Part shown: positions 8,051 to 17,067 of the stretch, in pieces
Layout: every line of letters begins with the position of its first letter
How positions within the stretch are numbered: the first letter of the stretch is position 1
NCBI GenBank assembly: GCA_963746155.1
Contig: CAVVAB010000009.1
Location: 1-64,000 of the forward strand
DNA: 64,000 bases
Reading direction: 5' to 3'
From: AC-32 sp963746155
Lineage (GTDB): Bacteria > Actinomycetota > Thermoleophilia > Gaiellales > Gaiellaceae
Translations under genes and position numbers: made by a program
The notes under the pieces: model-generated
Database searches by the model: none
What the model was told of the DNA's origin: nothing
What the model saw: the letters and a program-made list of their open reading frames with translations, nothing else

Positions 8051-9785
8051 CTAGCGCACTCTTTCCTTGGCCTGCGCCGCCCACTTGAGCGACTGCAGGT
8101 AGAGCAGCGAGCGCGGGCGCCGCAGGACCTGCGCGGTGCGAAGGCTGGCCAGGAACTCGTCGCGCCCCTCGAAGCCGCGCAGCCGGATCACGCCCGTGCC
8201 CACGCCCTGGAGCACGTGGGCGTCGGAGCCCGCGCCCATCGTCAGCCCGTACTTGCGCGCGAAGCGGAGCGCCTCGTCGTTGTAGCCCTCGAACAGAAGC
8301 CGCGCGTTGTAGACCTCGAAGACGTCGATCTCCTCGAGGTGCTCGTGCAGCGTCGAGGGGTCCGGGATCGCATGGAGTCGGTCGAAGGGGTGGGGGACGT
8401 AGACGACGCCGCCCTGGCTCTTGATTGCTGCGACCGTCTTCGCGAACGACATCCCGCGCGGGATCTCCTCGGAGATGAAGAGCCCGATCACCTCGCCCTG
8501 GTTGTCGGTCTTCACCTCCTCGCCTGGGATCACGATCAGGTCGCGGTCCCGCGCGAGCTCGACGGCCTCGAGTGCGCCGCCGAAGACGTTGTGGTCGGTG
8601 ACCGCGATCGCGCCGAGCCCCTCCGCCTCCGCGTGGTCGAGCAGGTCCTCGACCGGGATCCCGCAGTCGTGCGACCAGGACGTGTGCAGGTGGAGGTCGG
8701 CCAGGATCCACTCGCGGTGGGGCGGCAGCGTGAAGGCCAGGGGCTCGGGCCGCCGCTTCGCCGCGAGCTCGCGGTAGAGCTCGTCGAGCTCGGCGGCGAC
8801 GGCCGCGAAGCTCTGGCGCTCGGCGTCCGCGCGTGCCTCGTGCTGGCGCCGGGCCCGGTACGCGTCGTCCTCGGCGAGCCTGCCGATCTCGGCGGCCGCC
8901 AGGTCCGGCTGGTCGCGGAGGTGCGGCGGGGAGACGATCGCCGCGCCGGCCGCGGCGGCCTCCAGCGAGACGCGGTCGAGCCCGTCGAACGCGGGCACGA
9001 AGATCGCGGCCTCGTTCAGGAGCGTCGCGCGCGCGGCGCCCTCGCGCAGGGTCCGGACGTGAGTCCGGGCGCGAAGGGAGCGCGAGACCGTCGGCCGGCC
9101 GGCGAGCGGCTTCGTCCGCAGCAGAACGAGGTTCCAGTCAGGCAGCTCGCGCAGGGCCCGGCTGACCGCGCGCGAGAGGGGGCGCTCGCCCGGACGCCAC
9201 TCGGAGACGACGAGCCTGCCGCTTCTTGGCCGGCTTGAAGAGCTCCGTGTCGACGCCGGGGCCGAGCACGCGGTACGAGCCGGGGAGCCGCACGGCCGCG
9301 GCCTCGGCAGTGGCCTCGGAGGTCGCGATCAACGCGTCGATCCGGCCGAGCAGGCGTTCCCGTTGCGCTTTCCCGGGCGGATAGCCGAGCCGCTCGGGCG
9401 ACGAGAACGTCGCGACCGCGAGTGCCCGCGCGTCGCGAAGGGCGAGGTACGAGAGGCTCGGCAGGCCCGGCTCGAAGCCGTGGACGACGTCGTAGCCGCC
9501 GCGGTTGAGCGCGAGCGTCAGGTTCGCCCGGACGCCGACCGGCACGCCGATCCGGCTGCGACGCGAGACGGGGATCGCCGGCCCGAGCGCGACCACCTCG
9601 TCGTCTCTGCCGTTCAGCAGCGCGCGCCGCCCGGCAAGCAGGTCGGCGGCCCGCGTCGAAGGCGCGAGCACCGTCACGGAGTGGCCGAGCTTTCGCAACT
9701 CCGCCGCGATTCCGGCAACGTGCTCGTTGACGTCGTGAGGGCGCGACCAGGCGAACGGCGTGACCAGGCAGACGCGGAGGCCCAT
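8051..9785 (-). CDS. PimA-like GT4 glycosyltransferase fused to a PHP-domain hydrolase (one frameshift)
   Basis: The N-terminal half is a family 4 glycosyltransferase: LRVCLVTPFAWSRPHDVNEH then ELRKLGHSVTVLAPS, as in PimA-type enzymes, and later DRVSLEAAAAGAAIVSP, the donor-binding Glu region. The C-terminal 230 residues form a complete PHP phosphoesterase domain with DLHLHTSWSHD, AVTDHN, IPGEEVKT, VVYVPHPFD and GSDAHVLQG as metal ligands. The reading frame shifts by one base near 9226, between KPAKK and RLVVSEWRPGE, with no residue loss, so I treat it as one gene. It follows the Ino1 gene at a distance of 35 bases. A mannosyl- or glycosyl-transfer to an inositol lipid is a reasonable guess, not proven. 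Confidence 0.75.
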
Positions 9786-9820
9786 TCGCCTCCGAGTCTA
9801 GCCCGGTCAGCGATCCCGCT

Positions 9821-11266
9821 TTAGGCCTTCGCGGCCTTCTTCACGCGCTTTCGCGCGTTCTTGCGGATGAAGTCCTCCGTCAGGTCGCGCGCCTCCTCGT
9901 CGGCGTACTGCTTCGGCGGCGACTTCATCAGGTAGGCGCTCGGGCCGCCGAGCGTTCCGGAGACGCCGTTGTTGAGCGCGAGCTTCGCCAGCCGCACCGC
10001 GTCGATCACGACGCCGGCCGAGTTCGGCGAGTCCCAGACCTCGATCTTGAGCTCCGCGTTCAGCGGCACGTCGCCGAACGCTGTTCCCTCGATGCGGATG
10101 TACGCCCACTTGCGGTCCTCGAGCCACGGCACGTAGTCGGACGGGCCGACGTGGATGTTCTTCTCCTCGAGCTCGTAGGGGAGCGTCGACTTGATCGAGT
10201 TGGTCTTCGAGATCTTCTTCGACTCGAGCCGGTCTCGCTCCAGCATGTTCATGAAGTCGGCATTGCCGCCGAAGTTGAGCTGGAACGTCCGGTCGACGCG
10301 CACGCCGCGGTCGCGGAAGATGCTCGTCAGCACGCGGTGCGTGATCGTGGCGCCGACCTGGGACTTGATGTCGTCGCCGATGATCGGGACGCCCTGCTCC
10401 TCGAAGCGCCGCTGCCAGTAGCTCTCGCGGCCGATGAACACCGGCATGCAGTTGACCATCGCGCAGCCGGCATTCAGCACCTGCTCCGTGTACCACTTGG
10501 TCGCCTCCTCGGAGCCGACCGGGAGGTAGTTGATGACGACGTCGGTACCGGTCTCCTTGAGGATGCCGGCCACGTCGTCGGTCTCGCCCGGCGCCTTGGT
10601 CACGACCTCGGACAGGTACTTGCCGATGCCGTCGTGGGCCATCCCGCGCGAGACGGTGATACCGGTCTTGGGCACGTCTGCGAACTTGATCGTGTTGTTC
10701 GGCGCGGCCCAGATCGCGTCGGCGAGGTCCTTGCCGACCTTGTCCACGGTGATGTCGAACGCCGCGGTGAACTCGATGTCGCGCACGTGGTAGCCGCCGA
10801 GGTCGACGTGCATCAGGCCCGGGACGAACTCGTCCGGATTCGCGTCCTTGTAGTACTCGACGCCCTGCACGAGGGAGGACGCGCAGTTCCCGACGCCGAC
10901 GATCGCGACACGGACCTTGTCCTCCGAGCGCCGCACTTTTCCGTTGCTCGCTGCCATTGGTTCCTTTCCGAGGCCTGCGTCGAGCGTCTCGACGATCACC
11001 TCGTTGAGTTTTCGCTTGCGCTGCGCTGCCCGCGCGGCGAGCGTTTCCTTCAGCTCGGCCGGCATCCGCAGGAGCACCGACCCGCTGCCTCCAGGCACCT
11101 TCCCCGGCCGGCCGCTCGGCTCGAACGGGACCGCGAAGCGGGAGGCGAGGATGCCGACGGCGACGTCGTTCAGGCTCTGGCCGGAGCGCTGAACTTCGTT
11201 CGCGAGCCGTCGCTTGAGCGCGGCGGGCATCCGGACGAGGACGTTCTTGCGAGTTGGTGATAGCAC
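9821..11266 (-). CDS. ino1: Ribbon-helix-helix/myo-inositol-1-phosphate synthase fusion
   Basis: The C-terminal 378 residues (from Met at 10957) are an actinobacterial Ino1: VRVAIVGVGNCASSLVQGV binds NAD, and GTDVVINYLPVGSEEATKWY and FGGNADFMNMLERDRL are family signatures. It makes inositol-1-phosphate from glucose-6-phosphate. Upstream, in the same frame with no stop, lie about 100 residues with two ribbon-helix-helix units: NVLVRMPAALKRRLANEV with NDVAVGILASRF, and SVLLRMPAELKETLAARA with NEVIVETLDAGL. Either this is a true regulator-enzyme fusion, or Ino1 starts separately at 10957, where GGAAAGGA lies six bases upstream. A lost stop codon by sequencing error cannot be excluded. The GTG at 11266 lies inside an operator-like palindrome. 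Confidence 0.8.
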   Translation of the reverse strand: MLSPTRKNVLVRMPAALKRRLANEVQRSGQSLNDVAVGILASRFAVPFEPSGRPGKVPGGSGSVLLRMPAELKETLAARAAQRKRKLNEVIVETLDAGLGKEPMAASNGKVRRSEDKVRVAIVGVGNCASSLVQGVEYYKDANPDEFVPGLMHVDLGGYHVRDIEFTAAFDITVDKVGKDLADAIWAAPNNTIKFADVPKTGITVSRGMAHDGIGKYLSEVVTKAPGETDDVAGILKETGTDVVINYLPVGSEEATKWYTEQVLNAGCAMVNCMPVFIGRESYWQRRFEEQGVPIIGDDIKSQVGATITHRVLTSIFRDRGVRVDRTFQLNFGGNADFMNMLERDRLESKKISKTNSIKSTLPYELEEKNIHVGPSDYVPWLEDRKWAYIRIEGTAFGDVPLNAELKIEVWDSPNSAGVVIDAVRLAKLALNNGVSGTLGGPSAYLMKSPPKQYADEEARDLTEDFIRKNARKRVKKAAKA

Positions 11267-11284
11267 AGAAGTGCTAGCACTATA
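11261..11284 (-). promoter_or_regulatory. Palindromic operator and -10 box at the RHH-Ino1 start
   Basis: TAGCACAGAAGTGCTA (11261-11276) is a perfect 6+4+6 inverted repeat. It overlaps a second perfect palindrome, GTGCTAGCAC (11271-11280). On the minus strand a TATAGT box occupies 11284-11279, and the GTG start codon (11266-11264) falls in the first arm, so the transcript would be almost leaderless. Binding here would block the promoter. The ribbon-helix-helix domain encoded immediately downstream is the natural candidate ligand. Confidence 0.6.
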
Positions 11285-11295
11285 GCGCCGCCGGC

Positions 11296-11941
11296 CTACT
11301 GGTCGTTGCGGCGAAGCTGCGTGCGAACGCTCGAGATCCGCTGGAAGACGGTGAACCAGGCGGTCGCGGCGAGGACGTAGATCACCCACTGCAGCCCGAT
11401 CCACGGCGCGAGCACGAGACCGGCGGTGATCAGGGCGACGCGCTCGGCTCGGCTGCCGAGGCCGACGTCGCCCGCGCAGCCCGAGGAGCTCGGCCTTCGC
11501 GCGCGCGTAGGAGACGAGGAACGAGCCGCCGATCGCCGCGATCGTGAACGCGACCGCGATCAGGTTGCCGTCGTGCGCGAGCACGAGCGCGATCGCGGTC
11601 AGCACGAAGCCCTCGCTGACGCGGTCCGAGATCGAGTCGAGGAACGCGCCGAAGGGCGTGGCCTTGTCGCTTCGGCGCGCGAGGGCGCCGTCGAGGATGT
11701 CGAGCACCGAGCCGACGACGAACACGATCGCCGCGATCCAGTAGAGCAGCCACTTGTTGTCGCCGGTGCCCGCGAACCAGACGAGCACCGCGCTGATCGC
11801 GCAGAGCGTCACCCCCGCGGCGGTGAGCGCGTTCGGCGACACGCGCGTGCGCGCGAGGCCCGCGATCCAGCGCGAGGCAAGACGGCGCGTGCCGTCCGTG
11901 TAGCTCTGCTTCACCGAGGCGAGCGTGCCCACGCGGGTCAC
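11296..11941 (-). CDS. CDP-alcohol phosphatidyltransferase, probable phosphatidylinositol-phosphate synthase (one frameshift)
   Basis: About 214 residues with the family signature D-x2-D-G-x2-A-R-x8-9-G-x3-D-x3-D, seen as DILDGALARRSDKATPFG and FLDSISD. Several membrane helices flank it (NKWLLYWIAAIVFVVGSVL, GLVLAPWIGLQWVIYVLAA). A one-base shift near 11475 separates AKAELLGLRG from DVGLGSRAERVALITAG, after which the frame runs to the TAG at 11296. Its place directly before the Ino1 gene argues for inositol phosphate as acceptor, giving phosphatidylinositol phosphate, as in mycobacterial PgsA1. A phosphatidylglycerophosphate synthase is the alternative. Confidence 0.75.
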
Positions 11942-11953
11942 GCTAACAATGTC

Positions 11954-12712
11954 TCAGCCGGCCGTTTGGGGCTGCTCGCGGCGGGCCCGGAGCGCCGGCG
12001 CTCCGTAGATGACGGCGAGCGCGATGATCGCGACCACGACGCCGGCGAGGACGTCGAGCCAGAAGTGGTTGCCCGTCGCCATCACGCTGAACCAGACCCA
12101 GCCGGGCCAGAGGAGCCAGAGCACCTTGAACACGCGGTTGCGGCAGACGGACGAGAGGACGAGGCCGACGATCAGCGCGTCCGCGGCGTGCAGGCTCGGC
12201 ATCGCGGCGTACGGGTTCGCGGCGAGCTCGATGAGGCCGCTGCCGTGGTTCAGGCCCGCGTAGGTGGCGAGCGTGTCGCCGAAGCCCATGTCGGGGAACA
12301 TCCGCGGCGGCGCGGTCGGAAGCAGGACGTAGCCGATGAGCCCGATCCCGTTCGCGAGGAGGATCGTGTTCCGGAAGCGAACGAACGCGTCGTTGCGCCG
12401 CAGGTAGACCCACAGCAGCGCGAGCCCGACGACCGTGAACTCCGAGTTCCAGTAGGTCCACGACGCGAGTGTCGCCATGAACTGCGAGCCGTCCACGGCG
12501 CGCTGCAGCGTGAGCTCGATCAGCGCGTTCGCGTGGCGCTCGAAGTCGATCACGTGCATGCCGTTGTCGAACGCACGCGGCGGGTTCCGGTCGGCCAGGC
12601 CGCGCGCGACCTGGTAGGCGGCGAGGAAGCCGAACCAGATGGCGATCTGGAGGCCGAGATCGGCCCACCCTCTCGGGAGAACCCTGCGACCGGCTGCGAC
12701 GAAGGTGCTCAC
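11954..12712 (-). CDS. PAP2-superfamily membrane phosphatase/transferase
   Basis: The 252-residue membrane protein has the PAP2 catalytic motifs AAMPSLHAADAL and GNHFWLDVLAGVVVA near the C-terminus, with helices such as FTVVGLALLWVYL and IGLIGYVLLPTAPPRM. The last segment with PTAPPRM is typical of the PAP2_3/AUR1-like branch, which includes inositol phosphorylceramide synthases. It ends 12 bases before the phosphatidyltransferase start, so the two are likely one transcript. Dephosphorylation of phosphatidylinositol phosphate is an attractive but unproven role. Confidence 0.75.
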   Translation of the reverse strand: MSTFVAAGRRVLPRGWADLGLQIAIWFGFLAAYQVARGLADRNPPRAFDNGMHVIDFERHANALIELTLQRAVDGSQFMATLASWTYWNSEFTVVGLALLWVYLRRNDAFVRFRNTILLANGIGLIGYVLLPTAPPRMFPDMGFGDTLATYAGLNHGSGLIELAANPYAAMPSLHAADALIVGLVLSSVCRNRVFKVLWLLWPGWVWFSVMATGNHFWLDVLAGVVVAIIALAVIYGAPALRARREQPQTAG

Positions 12713-12754
12713 GGGAACTCGAAAATACTAACGTCCCTGTCTGCCGAAGCCTTC

Positions 12755-13744
12755 CTAGCCGCCGATCTGGCTCATGGAGCGCGAGGCGCGGACGAAACCC
12801 GGCTCGTTGATCCGGTGCTTCAGCTCCTTGTGGCGTACCGCGAAGCGCAGAAGCGCCTCGAGCTCGTCGTCGGAGGCGCCCTCCCGCAGCGGGGTCTTGA
12901 GATCCCATTCCTTCCGCGAGAAGAGGCATGTCCTGAGCTGGCCGTCGGCCGTCAGTCGGATCCGGTCGCAGCTCGAGCAGAACGGCTCCGAGACCGGGTT
13001 GACGAACCCGATCTCGCCCTTGCCGTCGGCGAAGCGGAAGCGGCGCGCAGTCGAGGAGGCTTTCGCCGGGATCTCCTCGAGCGGCCAGCGCTCTTCGATC
13101 AGGGCGCGGATCTCGTCGCCGGCGAGGACCTCGTCGGCGCGCCACGACTCGTCGGCGTCGAGCGGCATGAACTCGATGAAGCGCACGACGTACGGCTTGC
13201 GGCGCGCGAGCTCGGCCAGCGCGGGCACCTCGACCTCGGTGAACCCGCGCATCGCCACGCAGTTGACCTTGATCGGTCGCAGCTGCGGGTAGCGCTCGGC
13301 CTCCTCGAGCCCGGCGAGCACGCGATCGAGGGCATCGCGCCGCGTGATCTCGGTGAAGCGCACGTGCGAGAGCGAGTCGAGCGAGACGTTCAGGCGCGTC
13401 AGGCCCGCGTCGACGAGCGGCTTCGCAAGCCGGTCGAGCAGGACGCCGTTCGTCGTCAGCGAGAGGTCGTTCACGCCGTCGATCCCCGAGAGCAGCTCGA
13501 CGAGGACGGGCAGGTCGCGGCGGACGAGCGGCTCGCCGCCGGTCAGCCGTACCTCCTCGACGCCCATCGCCGCGAGCACGCGCACGAGCCGTGTCATCTC
13601 CTCGAAGCTCAGCAGCTCGTCGCGCTCGAGCCACTCCAGGCCCTCGGCCGGCATGCAGTAGCGGCAGCGGAAGTTGCACTTGTCGGTGACGGAGACCCGC
13701 AGGCTCTTGATCTCCCGCCCCCAGGAATCGACGAGCGGATCCAC
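12755..13744 (-). CDS. moaA: GTP 3',8-cyclase MoaA
   Basis: The 329-residue radical-SAM enzyme has the N-terminal cluster CNFRCRYCMP and the C-terminal cluster cysteines in EPFCSSCDRIRLTADGQLRTC. RLTGGEPLVRRDL and TTNGVLLDRLA are standard MoaA segments. The C-terminal end finishes in IGG, matching the conserved double-glycine tail of active MoaA. It catalyses the first step of molybdenum cofactor synthesis. The GTG at 13744 lies ten bases after the ATP-grasp stop; a longer frame upstream would overlap that gene. No other moa gene is visible. Confidence 0.9.
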   Translation of the reverse strand: MDPLVDSWGREIKSLRVSVTDKCNFRCRYCMPAEGLEWLERDELLSFEEMTRLVRVLAAMGVEEVRLTGGEPLVRRDLPVLVELLSGIDGVNDLSLTTNGVLLDRLAKPLVDAGLTRLNVSLDSLSHVRFTEITRRDALDRVLAGLEEAERYPQLRPIKVNCVAMRGFTEVEVPALAELARRKPYVVRFIEFMPLDADESWRADEVLAGDEIRALIEERWPLEEIPAKASSTARRFRFADGKGEIGFVNPVSEPFCSSCDRIRLTADGQLRTCLFSRKEWDLKTPLREGASDDELEALLRFAVRHKELKHRINEPGFVRASRSMSQIGG

Positions 13745-13754
13745 GCCTGAAAGC

Positions 13755-14639
13755 CTAGCCGTCTGCGGCCAGTGCATCGGCAACCAACCCCGCCAGTCGC
13801 GCGGCGGCGCCGTCCTCGTACGACAGGTAGAGCGACGGCTCGGCCAGCTCGAGCTCGAGCACGAGCGGATCCGGATCGTGAACGAGGTCCACGCGCGCGT
13901 AGAGCAGGTCGGCGTCGAACGGCGCCGCGGCGATCGCCGCCTCGGCGACTCGGAGATCCGCGGCCGCGGGCTCCGCGGCGGCGACCTCCTCCTCGAGGTA
14001 CAGCTCGGGCGAGCTCGCCTCGCCGTCGCGCAGCGAGACCCGCTTGCGGACGGCGTGCGAGTACGTCCCGCCGAGGAAGATCAGCGCGATCTCGCCGGCC
14101 CTCTCGACGCCGTCGACGTACGGCTGGACCATCGCCGCCCGTCCCTCGCCGTGAAGCGTCTCCACGTGGGCGGCCGCGGCGTGCGCCCCCTCGGGCTCGT
14201 AGCGCGCCGAGGCGCGTCCCCCGGCCGAGAAGACCGGCTTGACGACGAAGCGTCCGTCCGGCGGCTCGAACGCCTCGCCCGGCTCGAGGAACCGCGTCGG
14301 CACGATCGGCACGCCCGCGGCGTCGAGCTCGGCGAGGTAGCGCTTGTCCGTGCTCCAGCGCAGAACGGGCAGCGGGTTGAGGACCCGGGGCAGCCGGGCG
14401 GCCCAGTCGAGGAACTCCGAGCGCCGCTCCGCGTAGTCCCAGGTCGAGCGGACGACCACGAGGTCGAAGCGCGCCCACTCGACCTCCGGCGAGTCCCAGA
14501 CGGCCGGGATCCCTTCGACGCCGCGCGTGCTCAAAGCCGCCAGCAGCGCCGGTCCGTCCTCGTCGAGCCCGGGCACCTCGTTGCAGGTTGCGAGCCCTAC
14601 GAGTGAGTTGATATCATCCGACTTAGATTTTCTCACCAT
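13755..14639 (-). CDS. ATP-grasp domain protein (RimK/glutathione synthetase-like)
   Basis: The 294-residue protein opens with VGLATCNEVPGLDEDGP and FDLVVVRSTWDYAERR, typical of the DcsG-like ATP-grasp branch. It continues with RFVVKPVFSAGGR (nucleotide lysine) and ends with ARVDLVHDPDPLVLELELAEP, containing the metal-binding acidic residues. Family members join a carboxylate to an amine or thiol; the substrates here are unknown. The ATG at 14639 is the only standard start. It puts the dnaK promoter region inside the first codons of this divergent gene. Confidence 0.7.
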   Translation of the reverse strand: MVRKSKSDDINSLVGLATCNEVPGLDEDGPALLAALSTRGVEGIPAVWDSPEVEWARFDLVVVRSTWDYAERRSEFLDWAARLPRVLNPLPVLRWSTDKRYLAELDAAGVPIVPTRFLEPGEAFEPPDGRFVVKPVFSAGGRASARYEPEGAHAAAAHVETLHGEGRAAMVQPYVDGVERAGEIALIFLGGTYSHAVRKRVSLRDGEASSPELYLEEEVAAAEPAAADLRVAEAAIAAAPFDADLLYARVDLVHDPDPLVLELELAEPSLYLSYEDGAAARLAGLVADALAADG

Positions 14640-14651
14640 ACGATTGGAGGA
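14605..14651 (+). promoter_or_regulatory. Candidate dnaK promoter/operator region
   Basis: This is the only AT-rich patch in the neighbourhood. It contains TTGATA (14608-14613), the palindrome TGATATCA (14609-14616), an imperfect inverted pair TGAGT/ACTTA around it, a TTAGAT box (14623-14628) and the strong ribosome site GGAGGA (14645-14650) before the dnaK ATG. HspR normally binds CTTGAGT-N7-ACTCAAG. That exact element is not present, so HspR control is only a possibility. Confidence 0.35.
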
Positions 14652-14661
14652 AGACCCAGAG

Positions 14662-16567
14662 ATGGCCAAGACTATTGGAATCGACCTCGGCACGACCAAC
14701 TCGTGCGTGGCCGTGATCGAGGGCGGCGAGCCTGCCGTGATCCCGAACGCCGAGGGCGGGAGGACGACCCCGTCCGTCGTCGCGTTCGCGAGCGACGGCC
14801 AGCGGCTCGTCGGGGCGCCCGCGAAGCGCCAGCAGGTGACGAACCCGCAGAACACGATCTTCTCGATCAAGCGGTTCATGGGCCGCAAGTTCGACGAGGT
14901 CTCGGAGGAGATGAAGATCGTCCCCTACGAGGTCGTGCAGGGCGCCGAACGGCGACGTCCGCGTCAAGGCCGGCGACAAGGAGTACGCGCCGCCGGAGAT
15001 CAGCGCGATGATCCTGCAGAAGCTGAAGGCCGACGCGGAGGCCTACCTCGGCGAGGCGGTCACCGAAGCGGTGGTCACCGTCCCGGCCTACTTCAACAAC
15101 GCGCAGCGCGAGGCGACCAAGGACGCCGGCAAGATCGCCGGTCTCAACGTCCTGCGGATCATCAACGAGCCCACTGCCGCCGCGCTCGCGTACGGCCTCG
15201 ACAAGGAGACCTCCGACCACACGATCCTCGTGTTCGACCTCGGCGGCGGGACGTTCGACGTCTCGATCCTCGAGCTCGGGGATGGCGTCTTCGAGGTGAA
15301 GTCGACGAACGGCGACAACCACCTCGGCGGCGACAACTTCGACAAGGCGATCGTCGACTGGATGGTGGCCGAGTTCAAGCGCGACCAGGGCATCGACCTC
15401 TCCGAGGACAAGATGGCCCTTCAGCGTCTCTACGAGGCGGCCGAGAAGGCGAAGATCGAGCTCTCGTCGACGATGACGACGCAGATCAACCTGCCGTTCG
15501 TCACCGCCACTCCCGAGGGCCCGAAGCACCTCGACCTGCAGCTCACGCGGGCGAAGCTGAACGAGCTGAGCTCCGAGCTGCTCGAGCGCACGGTCGAGCC
15601 GACCAAGAAGTGCCTGGCCGACGCCGGCCTCGACGCGTCCAAGATCGACCACGTCGTCCTCGTCGGCGGCATGACCCGCATGCCGGCCGTCGTGGACAAG
15701 GTCAAGGAGCTGATCGGCAAGGACCCGCACAAGGGCGTCAACCCGGACGAGGTCGTCGCCGTCGGCGCGGCCATCCAGGCGGGCGTCCTCAAGGGCGAGG
15801 TCAAGGACATCCTGCTCCTCGACGTCACGCCCCTGTCGCTCGGGATCGAGACCAAGGGTGGCGTCTTCACGAGGCTGATCGAGCGCAACACGACCATCCC
15901 GACCAAGAAGTCGGAGGTCTTCACGACGGCCGAGGACAACCAGCCCTCGGTGGAGGTGCACGTCCTCCAGGGCGAGTCGGAGATGGCGCTCTACAACAAG
16001 ACGCTCGGCAAGTTCCAGCTCGTCGGCATCCCGCCGGCGCCCCGGGGCATGCCGCAGGTCGAGGTCACGTTCGACATCGACGCGAACGGGATCATCAACG
16101 TCTCGGCCAAGGACCTCGGCACCGGGAACGAGCAGCAGATCAAGATCGAGGGCGGCTCGGGCCTGAAGCCGGACGAGGTCGAGCAGATGATCAAGGACGC
16201 CGAGGGCCACGCAGAGGACGCCCACCGGCTGCGGGAGCTCGCCGACGCGAAGAACCAGGCCGAGTCGCTCGCCTACGCGACCGACAAGAGCCTGAAGGAG
16301 CACGGCGACAAGCTCGACGAGGCCGAGCGCTCGACGATCGAGGGCCGCGTAATGGAGCTCAAGCAGGCGCTCGAGACCGACGACCTGGGCGAGATCCGCG
16401 CCAAGACGGACGCGCTCCAGGAGGCCTCGCAGAAGCTCGCCGAGGCGGTCTACGCACAGGCTGCGCAGGCCCAGCAGGCCTCGACCGGCAACGGCGAGGC
16501 CGGCGACTCCGACGATGAGGTCATCGAGGATGCCGAGGTGGTCGACGAGGAGGCCAAGACCTCGTGA
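14662..16567 (+). CDS. dnaK: Chaperone DnaK (Hsp70), one frameshift
   Basis: About 635 residues with the ATPase signatures IGIDLGTTNSCVAVIEG, FDLGGGTFDVSILELG and VVLVGGMTRMPAVVDKVKEL, the linker DILLLDVTPLSLGIE, and a C-terminal lid with the acidic tail EVIEDAEVVDEEAK. A one-base shift near 14945 separates YEVVQG from NGDVRVKAGDKEYAPPEI; both sides are fully conserved, so an error is more likely than a broken gene. It starts the operon dnaK-grpE-dnaJ-small membrane protein-hspR, with clpB after it. Confidence 0.95.
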
Positions 16568-17067
16568 CGGCGCCGACGACGAAGGCAGAGCTCGAGGAGC
16601 GGCTGGCCGCGCTCGAGGCCGAGCGGGACGAGTACCTGAACGACCTCAAGCGCGTCGCGGCCGACTTCGAGAACTACCGCAAGCGGGCCGCGCGTGACCA
16701 GGAGAGCCTGGTCGCGCGCGCCCACGAGCGGCTCGTGAAGGAGCTGCTGCCGGTGCTCGACGACCTCGAGCGGGCTCTGGCGGCGGCCGAGGAGCATGAG
16801 GAGGCCAAGCTCGAGGACGGCGTTCGCCTCGTGCACCGCGAGCTCGCCGAGGCGCTGGCGCGCGAAGGGCTCGCGGAGATCGAGACCAACGGGCGCTTCG
16901 ACCCGCACGTGCACGAGGCGCTGCTCTCGCAGCCCTCGGAGGCGGAGGAGGGCTCCGTGATCGAGGTCGTCCAGAAGGGCTACAAGCTCGGCGACCGCGT
17001 CGTGCGCCCCGCGCGCGTGGTCGTCGCGGCCGCTCCGGTCCCGCAGGAGGACGATGGCGTCCGTTAA
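16564..17067 (+). CDS. grpE: Nucleotide exchange factor GrpE
   Basis: The 167-residue protein has the long N-terminal coiled coil (ELEERLAALEAERDEYLNDL then FENYRKR) and the beta-domain signature VIEVVQKGYKLGDRVVRPARV. It releases ADP from DnaK. The GTG start overlaps the dnaK stop by four bases (GTGA), indicating translational coupling. It overlaps the start of dnaJ by 14 bases. Confidence 0.95.
   Translation: MTAPTTKAELEERLAALEAERDEYLNDLKRVAADFENYRKRAARDQESLVARAHERLVKELLPVLDDLERALAAAEEHEEAKLEDGVRLVHRELAEALAREGLAEIETNGRFDPHVHEALLSQPSEAEEGSVIEVVQKGYKLGDRVVRPARVVVAAAPVPQEDDGVR

Noticed and set aside
11426..13750. Very long + frame of over 700 codons
   Set aside because: It is antisense to the phosphatidyltransferase, PAP2 and moaA genes and has no recognisable domain.
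14600..14661. Canonical HspR binding site (HAIR)
   Set aside because: CTTGAGT-N7-ACTCAAG is not present; only a loose inverted pair with wider spacing is seen.
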